This document shows, in pieces, positions 31,788-39,159 of a stretch of 39,265 nt of DNA (position 1 is the first letter of the stretch; each line of letters starts with the position of its first letter). The stretch spans positions 1,349,621 through 1,388,885 of the forward strand of contig NZ_CM001555.1 of NCBI RefSeq assembly GCF_000275865.1, in the 5' to 3' direction. The notes under the pieces are model-generated. The model searched no databases, was not told where the DNA came from, and worked only from the letters and a program-made list of their open reading frames with translations. The position numbers and the translations under genes were made by a program. Source of the stretch: Methanofollis liminatans DSM 4140 (GTDB lineage Archaea; Halobacteriota; Methanomicrobia; Methanomicrobiales; Methanofollaceae).

Positions 31788-33009
31788 AGACGGCGGCGAT
31801 CGCCCAGGCGGCGGCCGCGACCAGGGCCGAGGCCGCCATGAGGGGGAGGGTGAACCGCAGGAGGACCGCGGCCACGGGATCGCCGGTCTCCCTCTGTACG
31901 ACCCAGAAATAGGGGTCGCTGAAGGCCGAGACCGAGAGGCACCCGGCGGCGATCATCAGGGCAAGGGGCACCGGTCCGACGGTGGCGGCGGCACCGGACG
32001 CGGCGACCATGCCGGCCGTCACCACGGCGGTCACGACCCTCGACCCCTGTGCGGCCTGGACCAGGACGGCGAGGAGGAGGGGGACGAAGACCGCCGGCAC
32101 CACGCCGTCGAGAAGCCCGAAGGCGTCCTGCGGGAAGGTGCTCGAGAGGATCACGGCGCCGAGGGCTCCGGCGCCGCAGAGGTCGTAGATGATGACGCCG
32201 GCGCGAGGCGTCCCCTTCTTCAGGGCGGCGGCCCTGAGAGGGGCGGGCAGGAAGAGGAGGGCGACCCCCATGCCGACGAGCAAGAAGGCCGAGATGCTCT
32301 CTCTCCCGAACAGAGGCCAGATGGCGGCAGCGCCCGCAAGGGCGATCGGGGCGAGGAGCGGAAACCAGGCCCGCATCACTCCTGTGGCGGCCCGGGTGGG
32401 GGCGCATTCACCCTCTTCTTCGGGCATTCCCCTGATCGCTCCGGCAGCCGCCAGCATCAGCACCGCCGAGAGCGGCACGGCCACGGCGAGGTATGGCCCT
32501 GCGGAAAACGCAGCGGCAGAGGAGATGGCGAGCGTCACCGGCGTCGGGAAGAGCAGGGTGAACGAGAGGGCGCTTCCGACTGCAGCGGCGTAGAGTGCGG
32601 CCTTCCGGTCTCTGCAGCAGGAGAGGAGCGGCGATATCACGATGAACGCCGTGACGCAGCACATGAACGGGACAGCCAGAAGAAATCCGGCGATCCCCCC
32701 GGCAAATGCCGGCCTGGAGAAGAGCCTGTTGATATCCAGGAAGATCCGCTCCCGGTACCCCCCGAGTTCGATCGCCCCGGCGATCACCGAACCGGCAAAG
32801 ACCACCGGGCCAAGGAAGGCGAAGATGGCGCCCGCCCCCCGCGTGGCGGTGCCGACGACCGACTCAGGCGGGACGCCGGCGATCAGGCCGTAGATGACCG
32901 CAGACGAAAACAGCGTCAGGAAGGGGTTGAGCCTGAACTTCACCGTCAGAACGGCGATCAGGAGGAGGACGACGACAAATGCGAGGAGGGGGGACGCAAA
33001 AGGGGCCAT
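31780..33009 (-). CDS. GntP-type permease (gluconate:H+ symporter family-like)
   Basis: The protein has 409 residues and about eleven or twelve membrane helices. The N-terminus FASPLLAFVVVLLLIAVLTVKFRLNPFLTLFSSAVIYGLIAG resembles GntP/ion-transporter family starts. The C-terminal SAFSDPYFWVVQRETGDPVAAVLLRFTLP corresponds to the conserved His-Asn-Asp/FW motif region of GntP, with differences. The substrate may be an organic acid. It starts immediately after the stop of the kinase gene, so the two are co-transcribed and the kinase may sense the same solute. Family assignment is moderate. Confidence 0.7.
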   Translation of the reverse strand: MAPFASPLLAFVVVLLLIAVLTVKFRLNPFLTLFSSAVIYGLIAGVPPESVVGTATRGAGAIFAFLGPVVFAGSVIAGAIELGGYRERIFLDINRLFSRPAFAGGIAGFLLAVPFMCCVTAFIVISPLLSCCRDRKAALYAAAVGSALSFTLLFPTPVTLAISSAAAFSAGPYLAVAVPLSAVLMLAAAGAIRGMPEEEGECAPTRAATGVMRAWFPLLAPIALAGAAAIWPLFGRESISAFLLVGMGVALLFLPAPLRAAALKKGTPRAGVIIYDLCGAGALGAVILSSTFPQDAFGLLDGVVPAVFVPLLLAVLVQAAQGSRVVTAVVTAGMVAASGAAATVGPVPLALMIAAGCLSVSAFSDPYFWVVQRETGDPVAAVLLRFTLPLMAASALVAAAAWAIAAVFT

Positions 33010-34461
33010 TCATCCCTGACCCGGCGCACGGCAGGCGACCGGCGGGATCGTGATCACGAACCTGGCGCCCCTGCCGCACTCCCCTTCTTCGGCGATCGAA
33101 AGACCGGTGATCGAGAGGATCTCCTTCGAGAGGAAGAGACCGAACCCGGTGTTTTTCCCATAGCCCTGCTTGAAAAGGCGGGGCTTTTCAGGGTCGGGGA
33201 TCCCGACACCGTTGTCCTCGTAGACAAACCGCACACCGGATCCGCTCTTCTCGATCGCGCACCTGATCGCCGTCACATGTTCCCCGTGGCGGACCGAGTT
33301 GTCGATGAGGTTCTCGATCACCCTGACAAACATCGGGTCCGCATACACCTCGATGCCGCCGGCAGAGATCTCCACCGCCACGCCGTTGAGGTCCTGGTGG
33401 CGGAACGCACTCCTGACGACCCGTTCGACGTCCTGCCAGGCAGGGGCGTTTACGCCGATGTCCTGGTATTCCCGCGTGAAGGTGATGAGGCGTTTGATGT
33501 TGACGGCGGCGGTCTCCTCTTTCTCGATGATCTCCAGCAGGGCGAGGTCTGAGACCATATCCTTCTCGATCTCGAGATATCCCAGGAGTGCGGTCATCCA
33601 GTTGAGGATATCGTGGCGGGTGATGCTGTTGAGGATGTTGAGTTTCTTGTTCGCCTGCTGGAGGGCGGTCTCGATCCGTTTCCGCTCGGAGATGTCTGCG
33701 ATCTGCTCGATGAGCAGGCGGACCTCGCCGTCCTCCCCGATGATCGGGTTGCTCCGGCAGACCAGGTACCTCCCGAGTTCAGGGAAGAACCGCTCCACCT
33801 CTTCGAGGTGTCTGCTTTTTAACGCCCTCTCAGTGGCGCAGACCTCGCAGGGCTCGGAGCGGCCGATGAGTTCGTAGCATGTTTTCCCCACGGCATCTGC
33901 CGGGGTGCAGTCCAGGAGTTCGGAGCCTGCGCGGTTGAGCCGGACAATCGTATGATCGGGATTTTGAACGACGAGGACGTCCTTGATGCCATCGAAAACC
34001 CCTTCGAGGAGGTCAAAACCGTCGAGCATATTTTGAAAAAGATCCCTGTACTCGGCCTCGCGGTCTGCCAGCTTCTGCTCCGTCCGCCGGTTGCGTGCAG
34101 CCTTCAGGATCATATGCCTGAGTTCTGCAAACTGCATGCGGGGATTGCCCCCTTTCTGGAGATAGTATTCGGCGCCGTTGTTGAGGGCCTCGATCACCAC
34201 CTCTTCACGCCCCCGGCCGGTGAAGATGATGACCGGAATGGAGATCCCGCGGGCGTTGAGCGCTTTTAAAAGGTCGATCCCGCTCATGCCCGGCATTTCA
34301 TAATCCGAGACGATGACGTCGAAATTCTCTGCTCCGATTTTCTGGAGGGCCTCTCCGGCGGAGAGAGACGGCGTAACAACAACGCCGCCCTCCCTCTCCA
34401 GGAAGATCTTCGTGATCTCGCAGAGGGCAGGTTCGTCGTCGACGAGCAGAACGTGGATCAT
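33010..34461 (-). CDS. Hybrid signalling protein: receiver-PAS-histidine kinase
   Basis: The protein has 483 residues from the chosen start. Domains in order: a response-regulator receiver (about 1-120; MIHVLLVDDEP, phosphoacceptor Asp53 in VIVSDYEMPG), a PAS domain (about 155-265), the kinase helix with His in NSITRHDILNWMTALLGYL, and the ATPase domain (NLIDNSVRHGEH, DNGVGIPD, GFGLFLSKEI). The receiver at the N-terminus followed by a sensor is common in methanogen two-component systems. An in-frame GTG at 34482 is possible but the receiver begins at the ATG 34461. No membrane segment is present. It is followed directly by the GntP-like permease gene. Its output partner is not in the window. 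Confidence 0.9.
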   Translation of the reverse strand: MIHVLLVDDEPALCEITKIFLEREGGVVVTPSLSAGEALQKIGAENFDVIVSDYEMPGMSGIDLLKALNARGISIPVIIFTGRGREEVVIEALNNGAEYYLQKGGNPRMQFAELRHMILKAARNRRTEQKLADREAEYRDLFQNMLDGFDLLEGVFDGIKDVLVVQNPDHTIVRLNRAGSELLDCTPADAVGKTCYELIGRSEPCEVCATERALKSRHLEEVERFFPELGRYLVCRSNPIIGEDGEVRLLIEQIADISERKRIETALQQANKKLNILNSITRHDILNWMTALLGYLEIEKDMVSDLALLEIIEKEETAAVNIKRLITFTREYQDIGVNAPAWQDVERVVRSAFRHQDLNGVAVEISAGGIEVYADPMFVRVIENLIDNSVRHGEHVTAIRCAIEKSGSGVRFVYEDNGVGIPDPEKPRLFKQGYGKNTGFGLFLSKEILSITGLSIAEEGECGRGARFVITIPPVACRAPGQG

Positions 34462-34542
34462 GGGCGCCTTCACACGGTACACTGTTTGACGGTGAACACG
34501 GAAAAAAGGTTGGAAAGAGGGAATACCCCCCGAAGGGGAAAG

Positions 34543-34550
34543 GGGTATAT
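34543..34550 (+). promoter_or_regulatory. TATA-like element of the GDPD gene inside an inverted repeat
   Basis: GGTATAT-type sequence about 25-32 nt before the ATG at 34575. ATACCCC (34523-34529) and GGGGTAT (34542-34548) form an inverted repeat that includes the TATA core, and CCCC/GGGG continue inside it. Confidence 0.4.
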
Positions 34551-34574
34551 CCGCGGCGGCATCAGGACTCCGTC

Positions 34575-35282
34575 ATGCTGATCGTCGGCCACCGGGGGGC
34601 GCGCGCCCTTGAGCCGGAAAACACCCTCCGCGCCATCAGGGCTGGAATGGCGTGCGCCGATTATGTCGAGGTGGACGTGCGTCTGAGCAGAGACGGCGTC
34701 CCGGTCGTCATTCACGACGCCTCCGTGGACCGGACGACCGACGGTGCGGGGGCGGTGCGGGACCTCACGCTCAGAGAACTAAAAACCCTCGATGCCGGGT
34801 GCGGCGCGGAGGTCCCGACCCTCCGTGAGGTGCTCGATTGCGTCAGGGGGAATTGCGGCCTTGTCGTGGAGATCAAGGATGCGGACGGCGTGGAGGAGAT
34901 CTGCAGGCTCCTCCGGGAGCGGGGGCCTAAAAAACTATTCATCGTCTCCTTCGACGCCGACACCGTCAGGAAGGCGGGGGAGATCGTCCCGGGTGCAATG
35001 ACCGGCCTGATCGTTTCGCACGCCGACCCCGACCCGATTGAAGCGGCGCTGTCGATCGGCGCCGACGCCATCCTGCCCAGGTTTGATCTGGCAGGGCGGG
35101 CGCTTATCGACCGGGCGCACCGGCACCGCCTGCTCGTCTTTCTGTGGACACTGAACACCCCTGATGCATGGGAGCGGGCGTGTGCGATCGGCGCCGACGG
35201 TGTCGCGAGCGACGATCCCTGTGCTGCCCGGGAGTATCTGCAGGGCGTTCGCACTCACCATACCGTTTCGCCCTCTTTTTGA
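34575..35282 (+). CDS. Glycerophosphodiester phosphodiesterase family protein
   Basis: The protein has 235 residues. It hydrolyses glycerophosphodiesters to glycerol-3-phosphate and an alcohol. The TIM-barrel core shows LIVGHRGARALEPENT with the catalytic HRG/E-N-T, DYVEVDVRLSRDGVPVVIHD with the metal ligands E-x-D and the second His, and LVVEIKD. The C-terminal strand LVFLWTLN is typical. No signal peptide is seen, so it acts inside the cell. In archaea the substrate may include archaeal lipid head-group phosphodiesters, which is inference. Confidence 0.92.
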   Translation: MLIVGHRGARALEPENTLRAIRAGMACADYVEVDVRLSRDGVPVVIHDASVDRTTDGAGAVRDLTLRELKTLDAGCGAEVPTLREVLDCVRGNCGLVVEIKDADGVEEICRLLRERGPKKLFIVSFDADTVRKAGEIVPGAMTGLIVSHADPDPIEAALSIGADAILPRFDLAGRALIDRAHRHRLLVFLWTLNTPDAWERACAIGADGVASDDPCAAREYLQGVRTHHTVSPSF

Positions 35283-35311
35283 TCGCTCCGCCGCCGGCGA
35301 CGGATACCTTT

Positions 35312-35329
35312 ATTCTGTCAGAACAGAAT
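35312..35329 (+). promoter_or_regulatory. Promoter and 7-bp inverted repeat upstream of the sulfur/Fe-S operon
   Basis: A TATA-like TTTATTCT (35309-35316) overlaps ATTCTGT (35312-35318), which is exactly repeated in reverse as ACAGAAT (35323-35329) with a CAGA spacer. The repeat overlaps the TATA element, so binding would block transcription. The regulator is not obvious in the window. Confidence 0.55.
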
Positions 35330-35353
35330 GGGAAGGTGCTCAGGGGGGGGCGG

Positions 35354-35410
35354 ATGAACAGCGAATGCGTTACGTGCAGAGTGCACCAGATACAATGGGG
35401 GGACCGGTGA
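35354..35410 (+). CDS. 18-residue CxxC peptide overlapping tusA
   Basis: This is the first ATG after the predicted transcript start. It encodes 18 residues including C-V-T-C and an acidic end (WGD), and the stop TGA shares its A with the ATG of tusA (TGATG, 35408-35412). It is a leader peptide, a tiny metal- or sulfur-binding protein, or a translational coupling device. The ribosome site is unclear (an eight-G run lies at 35343-35350). Function unknown, existence as protein uncertain. Confidence 0.35.
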   Translation: MNSECVTCRVHQIQWGDR

Positions 35411-35652
35411 TGACCGGGAAGATCACGCCGGCACGGGAAGTGGACTGTGTCGGGCTATTCTGCCCGATGCCGATCTCGAGGACAAAAGAGGAGATCGAGC
35501 AGATCGGCATCGGAGAAATTCTCAGGGTCGAAGCCGACGATCCGGCCGCGGAGGAGGACATCACGCGCTGGGCAAAACGGGCCGGCCACGAGATCGTCGG
35601 TTTTGAGAAAGAAGAAGGGATCCTGACCTTTTACATCAGGAGAATGAAGTGA
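35410..35652 (+). CDS. tusA: TusA-like sulfurtransferase
   Basis: The protein has 80 residues, normal for TusA. The motif DCVGLFCPMPISRTKEEIEQIGIGEILRVEADDPAAEEDI has the sulfur-carrying Cys in C-P-x-P. Such proteins receive a persulfide and pass it to acceptors. The ATG at 35410 overlaps the stop of the preceding 18-codon ORF; no separate ribosome site fits well, so re-initiation is possible. An in-frame ATG at 35365 would add 15 residues with no family similarity. The dsrE gene follows after eight bases. Confidence 0.9.
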   Translation: MTGKITPAREVDCVGLFCPMPISRTKEEIEQIGIGEILRVEADDPAAEEDITRWAKRAGHEIVGFEKEEGILTFYIRRMK

Positions 35653-35660
35653 GGCGAGAG

Positions 35661-36020
35661 ATGACGAAAATCCTGTATGTCCAGACGAGCGGGACCGACA
35701 CGCCCGAGCGCCTCTACGCCCCGTTCGTCCTGGGGATGACGGCGGCGGCGATGGATGTCGAGGCGTCGATATTCTTTATGATCAGGGGGATCACCGCCGT
35801 ACGAAAGGGGGAGGCGGAGAAGATCCGGCTCGGGTCGTTCCCCTCCCTTGCAGAGGTGATGCGGCAGGCGATCGGCGCCGGGGTGCGGATCTATATCTGC
35901 GAGCAGAGTTCGCACCTCCTCGGCATCCCGCCGGGCGACTTCATCCCGGAGGGGACCATCGCCGGGGGGGCGACGCTGAACGACCTGGCCCTGGAGGCCG
36001 ATGCGGTGCTGACCTTCTGA
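35661..36020 (+). CDS. DsrE-family sulfur relay protein
   Basis: The protein has 119 residues. The DsrE fold is indicated by KILYVQTSGTDTPERLYAPFVLGMTAAAMDVEASIFF and GVRIYICEQSSHLLGI, where the Cys matches the family's functional cysteine. DsrE-like proteins accept sulfane sulfur, commonly from TusA. The ATG at 35661 is preceded by TGAGG at 35650-35654. It lies between tusA and the IscS-like gene and so is placed to move sulfur between them. Direct evidence for that flow is lacking. Confidence 0.88.
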   Translation: MTKILYVQTSGTDTPERLYAPFVLGMTAAAMDVEASIFFMIRGITAVRKGEAEKIRLGSFPSLAEVMRQAIGAGVRIYICEQSSHLLGIPPGDFIPEGTIAGGATLNDLALEADAVLTF

Positions 36021-36030
36021 GGGGGGCGCA

Positions 36031-37179
36031 ATGGTATATCTTGATCATGCATCGGCCACCCCGGTGGACCCGCGGGTGCTCGCCTTTGCCGGGCGCTTTC
36101 TGAGCGAGGAGTTCGGGAACCCGTCGACGCTCTACACCCTCGGCCTCTCGGCGCGGCAGGCGCTGGAAGAGGCGAGAGCGCGGGTCGCCGCCCTTGTCGG
36201 TGCAGAAAAACCGGCTTCGATCGTCTTTACCGGGAGCGCCACCGAGTCGAACAACCTTGCGATCAGGGGCACGGCCCTCAGGAACCGAAAAGACGGGAAA
36301 AAACTGCTGGTGAGTGCGATAGAGCACATCTCAGTGCTGAACCCGATGAAGGATCTCCAGAAGCAGGGGTTCGACCTCGGGGTCATCCCGGTCGATCCGG
36401 CGGGGATCGTCGATCTCGGCGCTCTCGAGGAGCAGATCTCCCCGGAGACGGTTCTGGTCTCGGTCAACTACGCCAACGACGAGATCGGGACGATCGAACC
36501 GATCGCAAAGATCGCCCGCATCGTGCACGAGAAGGGGCGGTACCTCCACGTGAACGCCACGGCGGCCGCGGGGCGCGTCCCCATCGATGTCGAGCGGGAC
36601 GGGATCGACCTCCTGACCCTCTCGTCGAACGACCTCGGCGGGCCGCGGGGTGCGGCGGCGCTCTATATCAGGCCGGGGGTGAAGGTCCAGGCGGTGATGC
36701 CGGGCGGCGGGCAGGAGCGCGGCCTGCGGTCGGGGACCGAGAACCTCTTCGCCATCGCCGGGATGGGGGAGGCGGCGCGGCTTTCTGCAGACGAGATGGA
36801 GGCCGAGATGGCGAGGGAGCGTTCGATCAGGGACGGGCTTGTCAGGGAGATCCTGACAATCGACGACTCGTATCTCATCGGTCACCCCGAACAGAGGCTC
36901 CCCGGCCACGCCAGCTTCAGGTTCAGCCGGATCGAGGGGGAGAGCATCCTGTTGAACCTGGACACCTTCTTTGGCATCCAGGTGGCCACCGGGTCGGCCT
37001 GCTCCTCCAGGACGCTGGAGCCCTCCCATGTCCTGCTCGCCATCGGGCTTGAGCACGCGGAGGCGCACGGTTCGGTGGTGATGACCCTGGGGCGGTCGAA
37101 CGTCCCTGAAGACGTCCCCTATGTTGCGGATGCGATGAAACGGACGGTGGAGAGGCTCAGGGCGATCTCTCCCCTGTAA
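36031..37179 (+). CDS. IscS/NifS-like cysteine desulfurase homologue lacking the PLP lysine
   Basis: The protein has 382 residues, with the fold of class V aminotransferase/NifS: LDHASATPVDPRV at the N-terminus, FTGSATESNNLAI, VSAIEHISVLNP (His99 of the catalytic site retained) and the cysteine loop GSACSS with Cys324. The PLP site is altered. Where IscS has S-x-H-K-x-x-G-P-x-G it reads S-S-N-D-L-G-G-P-R-G, so Asp201 replaces the Schiff-base Lys. H-V-D-A-x-Q is H-V-N-A-T-A, so Asn175 and Ala178 replace the Asp and Gln that contact PLP. As a desulfurase it is probably inactive or very different. I recall that Archaeoglobus fulgidus IscS, studied with IscU, also has Asp at this place, so it may act as a scaffold or sulfur acceptor. 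Co-transcribed with tusA, dsrE and iscU. Confidence 0.92.
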   Translation: MVYLDHASATPVDPRVLAFAGRFLSEEFGNPSTLYTLGLSARQALEEARARVAALVGAEKPASIVFTGSATESNNLAIRGTALRNRKDGKKLLVSAIEHISVLNPMKDLQKQGFDLGVIPVDPAGIVDLGALEEQISPETVLVSVNYANDEIGTIEPIAKIARIVHEKGRYLHVNATAAAGRVPIDVERDGIDLLTLSSNDLGGPRGAAALYIRPGVKVQAVMPGGGQERGLRSGTENLFAIAGMGEAARLSADEMEAEMARERSIRDGLVREILTIDDSYLIGHPEQRLPGHASFRFSRIEGESILLNLDTFFGIQVATGSACSSRTLEPSHVLLAIGLEHAEAHGSVVMTLGRSNVPEDVPYVADAMKRTVERLRAISPL

Positions 37180-37194
37180 TTCTGAGGTGATACG

Positions 37195-37584
37195 ATGGAA
37201 GACAGGCCACAGATTGGCTATTCAAAAAAGGTGATGGACCACTTCACGAATCCCAGGAACGTCGGGGAGTTCGAGGACCCCGACGGCGTGGGGACGGTGG
37301 GGAACCCGGTCTGCGGGGACCTGATGCAGGTCTCGATCAAGGTGAAAGACGACGTGATCACCGACGTGCGCTTCAAGACCTTCGGGTGCGGGTCGGCGAT
37401 CGCGACGGCGAGCATGGTGACCGAGATGGCAAAGGGAAAAACGATCGAGGAGGCGATGGCGATCACCCGCACGGACGTCGCCGACGAACTCGAAGGGCTC
37501 CCGCCGGTGAAGATGCACTGCTCGAACCTTGCGGCAGACGCCCTGCATGCGGCGATCAAGGACTACCAGGAGAAGAAAAAGTAG
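37195..37584 (+). CDS. iscU: IscU/NifU-type iron-sulfur cluster scaffold protein
   Basis: The protein has 129 residues, the normal IscU length. The three cluster ligands appear as GNPVCGD, FGCGSA and KMHCSN, and the Asp next to the first Cys is kept. It builds a [2Fe-2S] or [4Fe-4S] cluster and donates it to apo-proteins. It follows the IscS-like gene by 15 bases with GAGGTGA as ribosome site. The C-terminus ends with a basic KEKK-like tail. With the IscS homologue lacking its PLP lysine, the sulfur for this scaffold likely comes from sulfide or from the TusA/DsrE relay, which is inference. Confidence 0.95.
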   Translation: MEDRPQIGYSKKVMDHFTNPRNVGEFEDPDGVGTVGNPVCGDLMQVSIKVKDDVITDVRFKTFGCGSAIATASMVTEMAKGKTIEEAMAITRTDVADELEGLPPVKMHCSNLAADALHAAIKDYQEKKK

Positions 37585-37644
37585 CCGGGGCCGAAATGAT
37601 CCCTTCCGGCAGGTTCATGGGATCGGGCCGGAAACAACACTCCC

Positions 37645-38064
37645 ATGAACCGTCCGGGATGTACTCCCGCACTCTGCCTGCTCGCCCTGCTCTGCGCCGT
37701 CGCCGCCGGAGGCTGCCTCTCTGGCGAGCGGGCGGGGGGAGAGGACATACGCCCGGTCAGCGTGGAGATCGAGAAAGGCGATATCGGCCCGTTCTACGAG
37801 ACGGCGGCGGCGATGGACGACCGGGTGGTCTTCACCTTCGTCCCGACCGGCGCGAACGTCTCGGCATACCTGGTCACCTACGAGGTCAAAAGGGAGGGGA
37901 GCACGGTGGCGGCGGCGGACGGAAAATACTATGACGGGGTCAGCGCCTCGCACCCGATCGTCATCGCCGCGGGGCGCTCGCCCGGCGAGCTGGTCTCGAT
38001 CGCCATCTCGATCAAAACGCCCGACGGCGAGGTTGTCTATGAGAGCGCCTCGTCGGTCGGGTGA
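37645..38064 (+). CDS. Putative lipoprotein of unknown function
   Basis: The protein has 139 residues. The N-terminus (MNRPGCTPALCLLALLCAVAAGGC) is a signal peptide ending in a lipobox-like AAGGC, suggesting a lipid-anchored surface protein. The rest is beta-rich (VEIEKGDIGPFYETAAAMDDRVVFTF, VSIAISIKTPDGEVVYES) with no recognised domain. It overlaps the next gene convergently by 28 bases. It stands apart from the Fe-S operon by 60 bases. No function can be given. Confidence 0.7.
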   Translation: MNRPGCTPALCLLALLCAVAAGGCLSGERAGGEDIRPVSVEIEKGDIGPFYETAAAMDDRVVFTFVPTGANVSAYLVTYEVKREGSTVAAADGKYYDGVSASHPIVIAAGRSPGELVSIAISIKTPDGEVVYESASSVG

Positions 38065-39023
38065 GCGGGCCCGGCAGACTCCCTGAACCTGATCAGGTCG
38101 GCGATGCACCGGTTGTACGGGGTGGGGATGCCGTGCCGCTCCCCGAGCGCCGCGACATACCCGTTGAGCAGGTCGATCTCTGTTTTTCTCCCCATTTTGA
38201 TGTCGTAATACATCGAGGGGTAGACCGCGGCGAAGTCAGGGATCTGCACGCCGAAGAGATGAGCAAGATACGCTTCAGGGGTCGCCCAGGGCACCCTGAC
38301 GCCTTCGGCCGCCATGACGGCGAATGTCTCATGGACCAGGTGGGCGATGACCCCCCTGAGGCGGTCGTCGGCCGTCGCCCCGACCGGGACGGAGAAAAGA
38401 GCGCAGAGAGGGTTTACCGTTATGTTCAGGAGGGACTTCGCCCATTTTCCCGCCCTGATGTCGGGCGACCGCTCGACCGGGATACCGGCGGCGCGGACGA
38501 TCCCGATCAGACGGTCCAGGCCGGCGGCGGCATCCCCGCCCGACCACACACCCAGCATCATCGGACCGCTCTCGCTTTTGACCCTGACCTGCGCCGGGCC
38601 TTCGACCGAGAAATTGGTGGTCACGGTGCCGCCGATCACGCTGCCGGCATAGCGGGAGATCACCTCCTCGTTGCCGATGCCGTTCTGGAGGGAGACGACG
38701 GTCGCTTCCCTCATGACGCCGGCAAACTGCTCGCAGATCGCCGCGGTGCCGGTGCCTTTCGCCGTGATGAAGATGTAGTCGACGGAAGGCGGGAGATCTT
38801 CAGGCCCGGCGATGCAGGCGATCCCTTCGACAGTCCGGTCCCCCCAGATCCCCGCCATGAGCAGACCGCGTTCCCGTATGGCATCGGCGTGGGCCGGTCT
38901 GCAGAGGACATACACCCGCGCCGCTCCGGCGAGTTTTCCCGCAAGGGAGAGGCCGACCGCCCCTGCACCGAGGATCGCTATCACCGGCCGTTCTGAATCC
39001 GTCATCTCGATCGAGATCCGCAT
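38037..39023 (-). CDS. panE: 2-dehydropantoate 2-reductase (ketopantoate reductase)
   Basis: The protein has 328 residues from the chosen start. It reduces ketopantoate to pantoate with NAD(P)H in coenzyme A synthesis. The Rossmann motif VIAILGAGAVGLSLAGKL sits near the N-terminus, followed by CRPAHADAIRERGL and VDYIFITAKG. The catalytic Lys region is GKWAKSLLNITVNPLCAL, and the C-terminal SMYYDIKMGRKTEIDLLNGYVAALGERHGIPTPYN is the family's substrate-binding block. The ATG at 39023 begins the conserved protein; an in-frame ATG at 39005 is a credible alternative and no ribosome site decides. The region further upstream is repeat DNA and non-coding. Confidence 0.9.
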   Translation of the reverse strand: MRISIEMTDSERPVIAILGAGAVGLSLAGKLAGAARVYVLCRPAHADAIRERGLLMAGIWGDRTVEGIACIAGPEDLPPSVDYIFITAKGTGTAAICEQFAGVMREATVVSLQNGIGNEEVISRYAGSVIGGTVTTNFSVEGPAQVRVKSESGPMMLGVWSGGDAAAGLDRLIGIVRAAGIPVERSPDIRAGKWAKSLLNITVNPLCALFSVPVGATADDRLRGVIAHLVHETFAVMAAEGVRVPWATPEAYLAHLFGVQIPDFAAVYPSMYYDIKMGRKTEIDLLNGYVAALGERHGIPTPYNRCIADLIRFRESAGPAHPTDEALS

Positions 39024-39159
39024 TGGACGTCCGGCAGGATAACCCTTGGGGAGGGAAAAACCCTGATTGTCCGGCTTTGTAGAAATCATCACTTTCCAGA
39101 ACCCGCACGTTCTTGATGCGAAGAGACGGCAGAACGAATAGCGAAGGGCGCCTCTGCCC

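Noticed and set aside
31759-33552. Long plus-strand frame antisense to the GntP-like permease and kinase
   Set aside because: Its composition is Asp/Gly/Arg-rich, the typical shadow of GC-rich genes; the minus-strand frames carry real domains.
36031-37179. Sequencing error as the cause of the missing IscS lysine
   Set aside because: The reading frame is continuous, several PLP-site residues change together (Asn-Asp for His-Lys, Asn for Asp, Ala for Gln), and the flanking residues align well.
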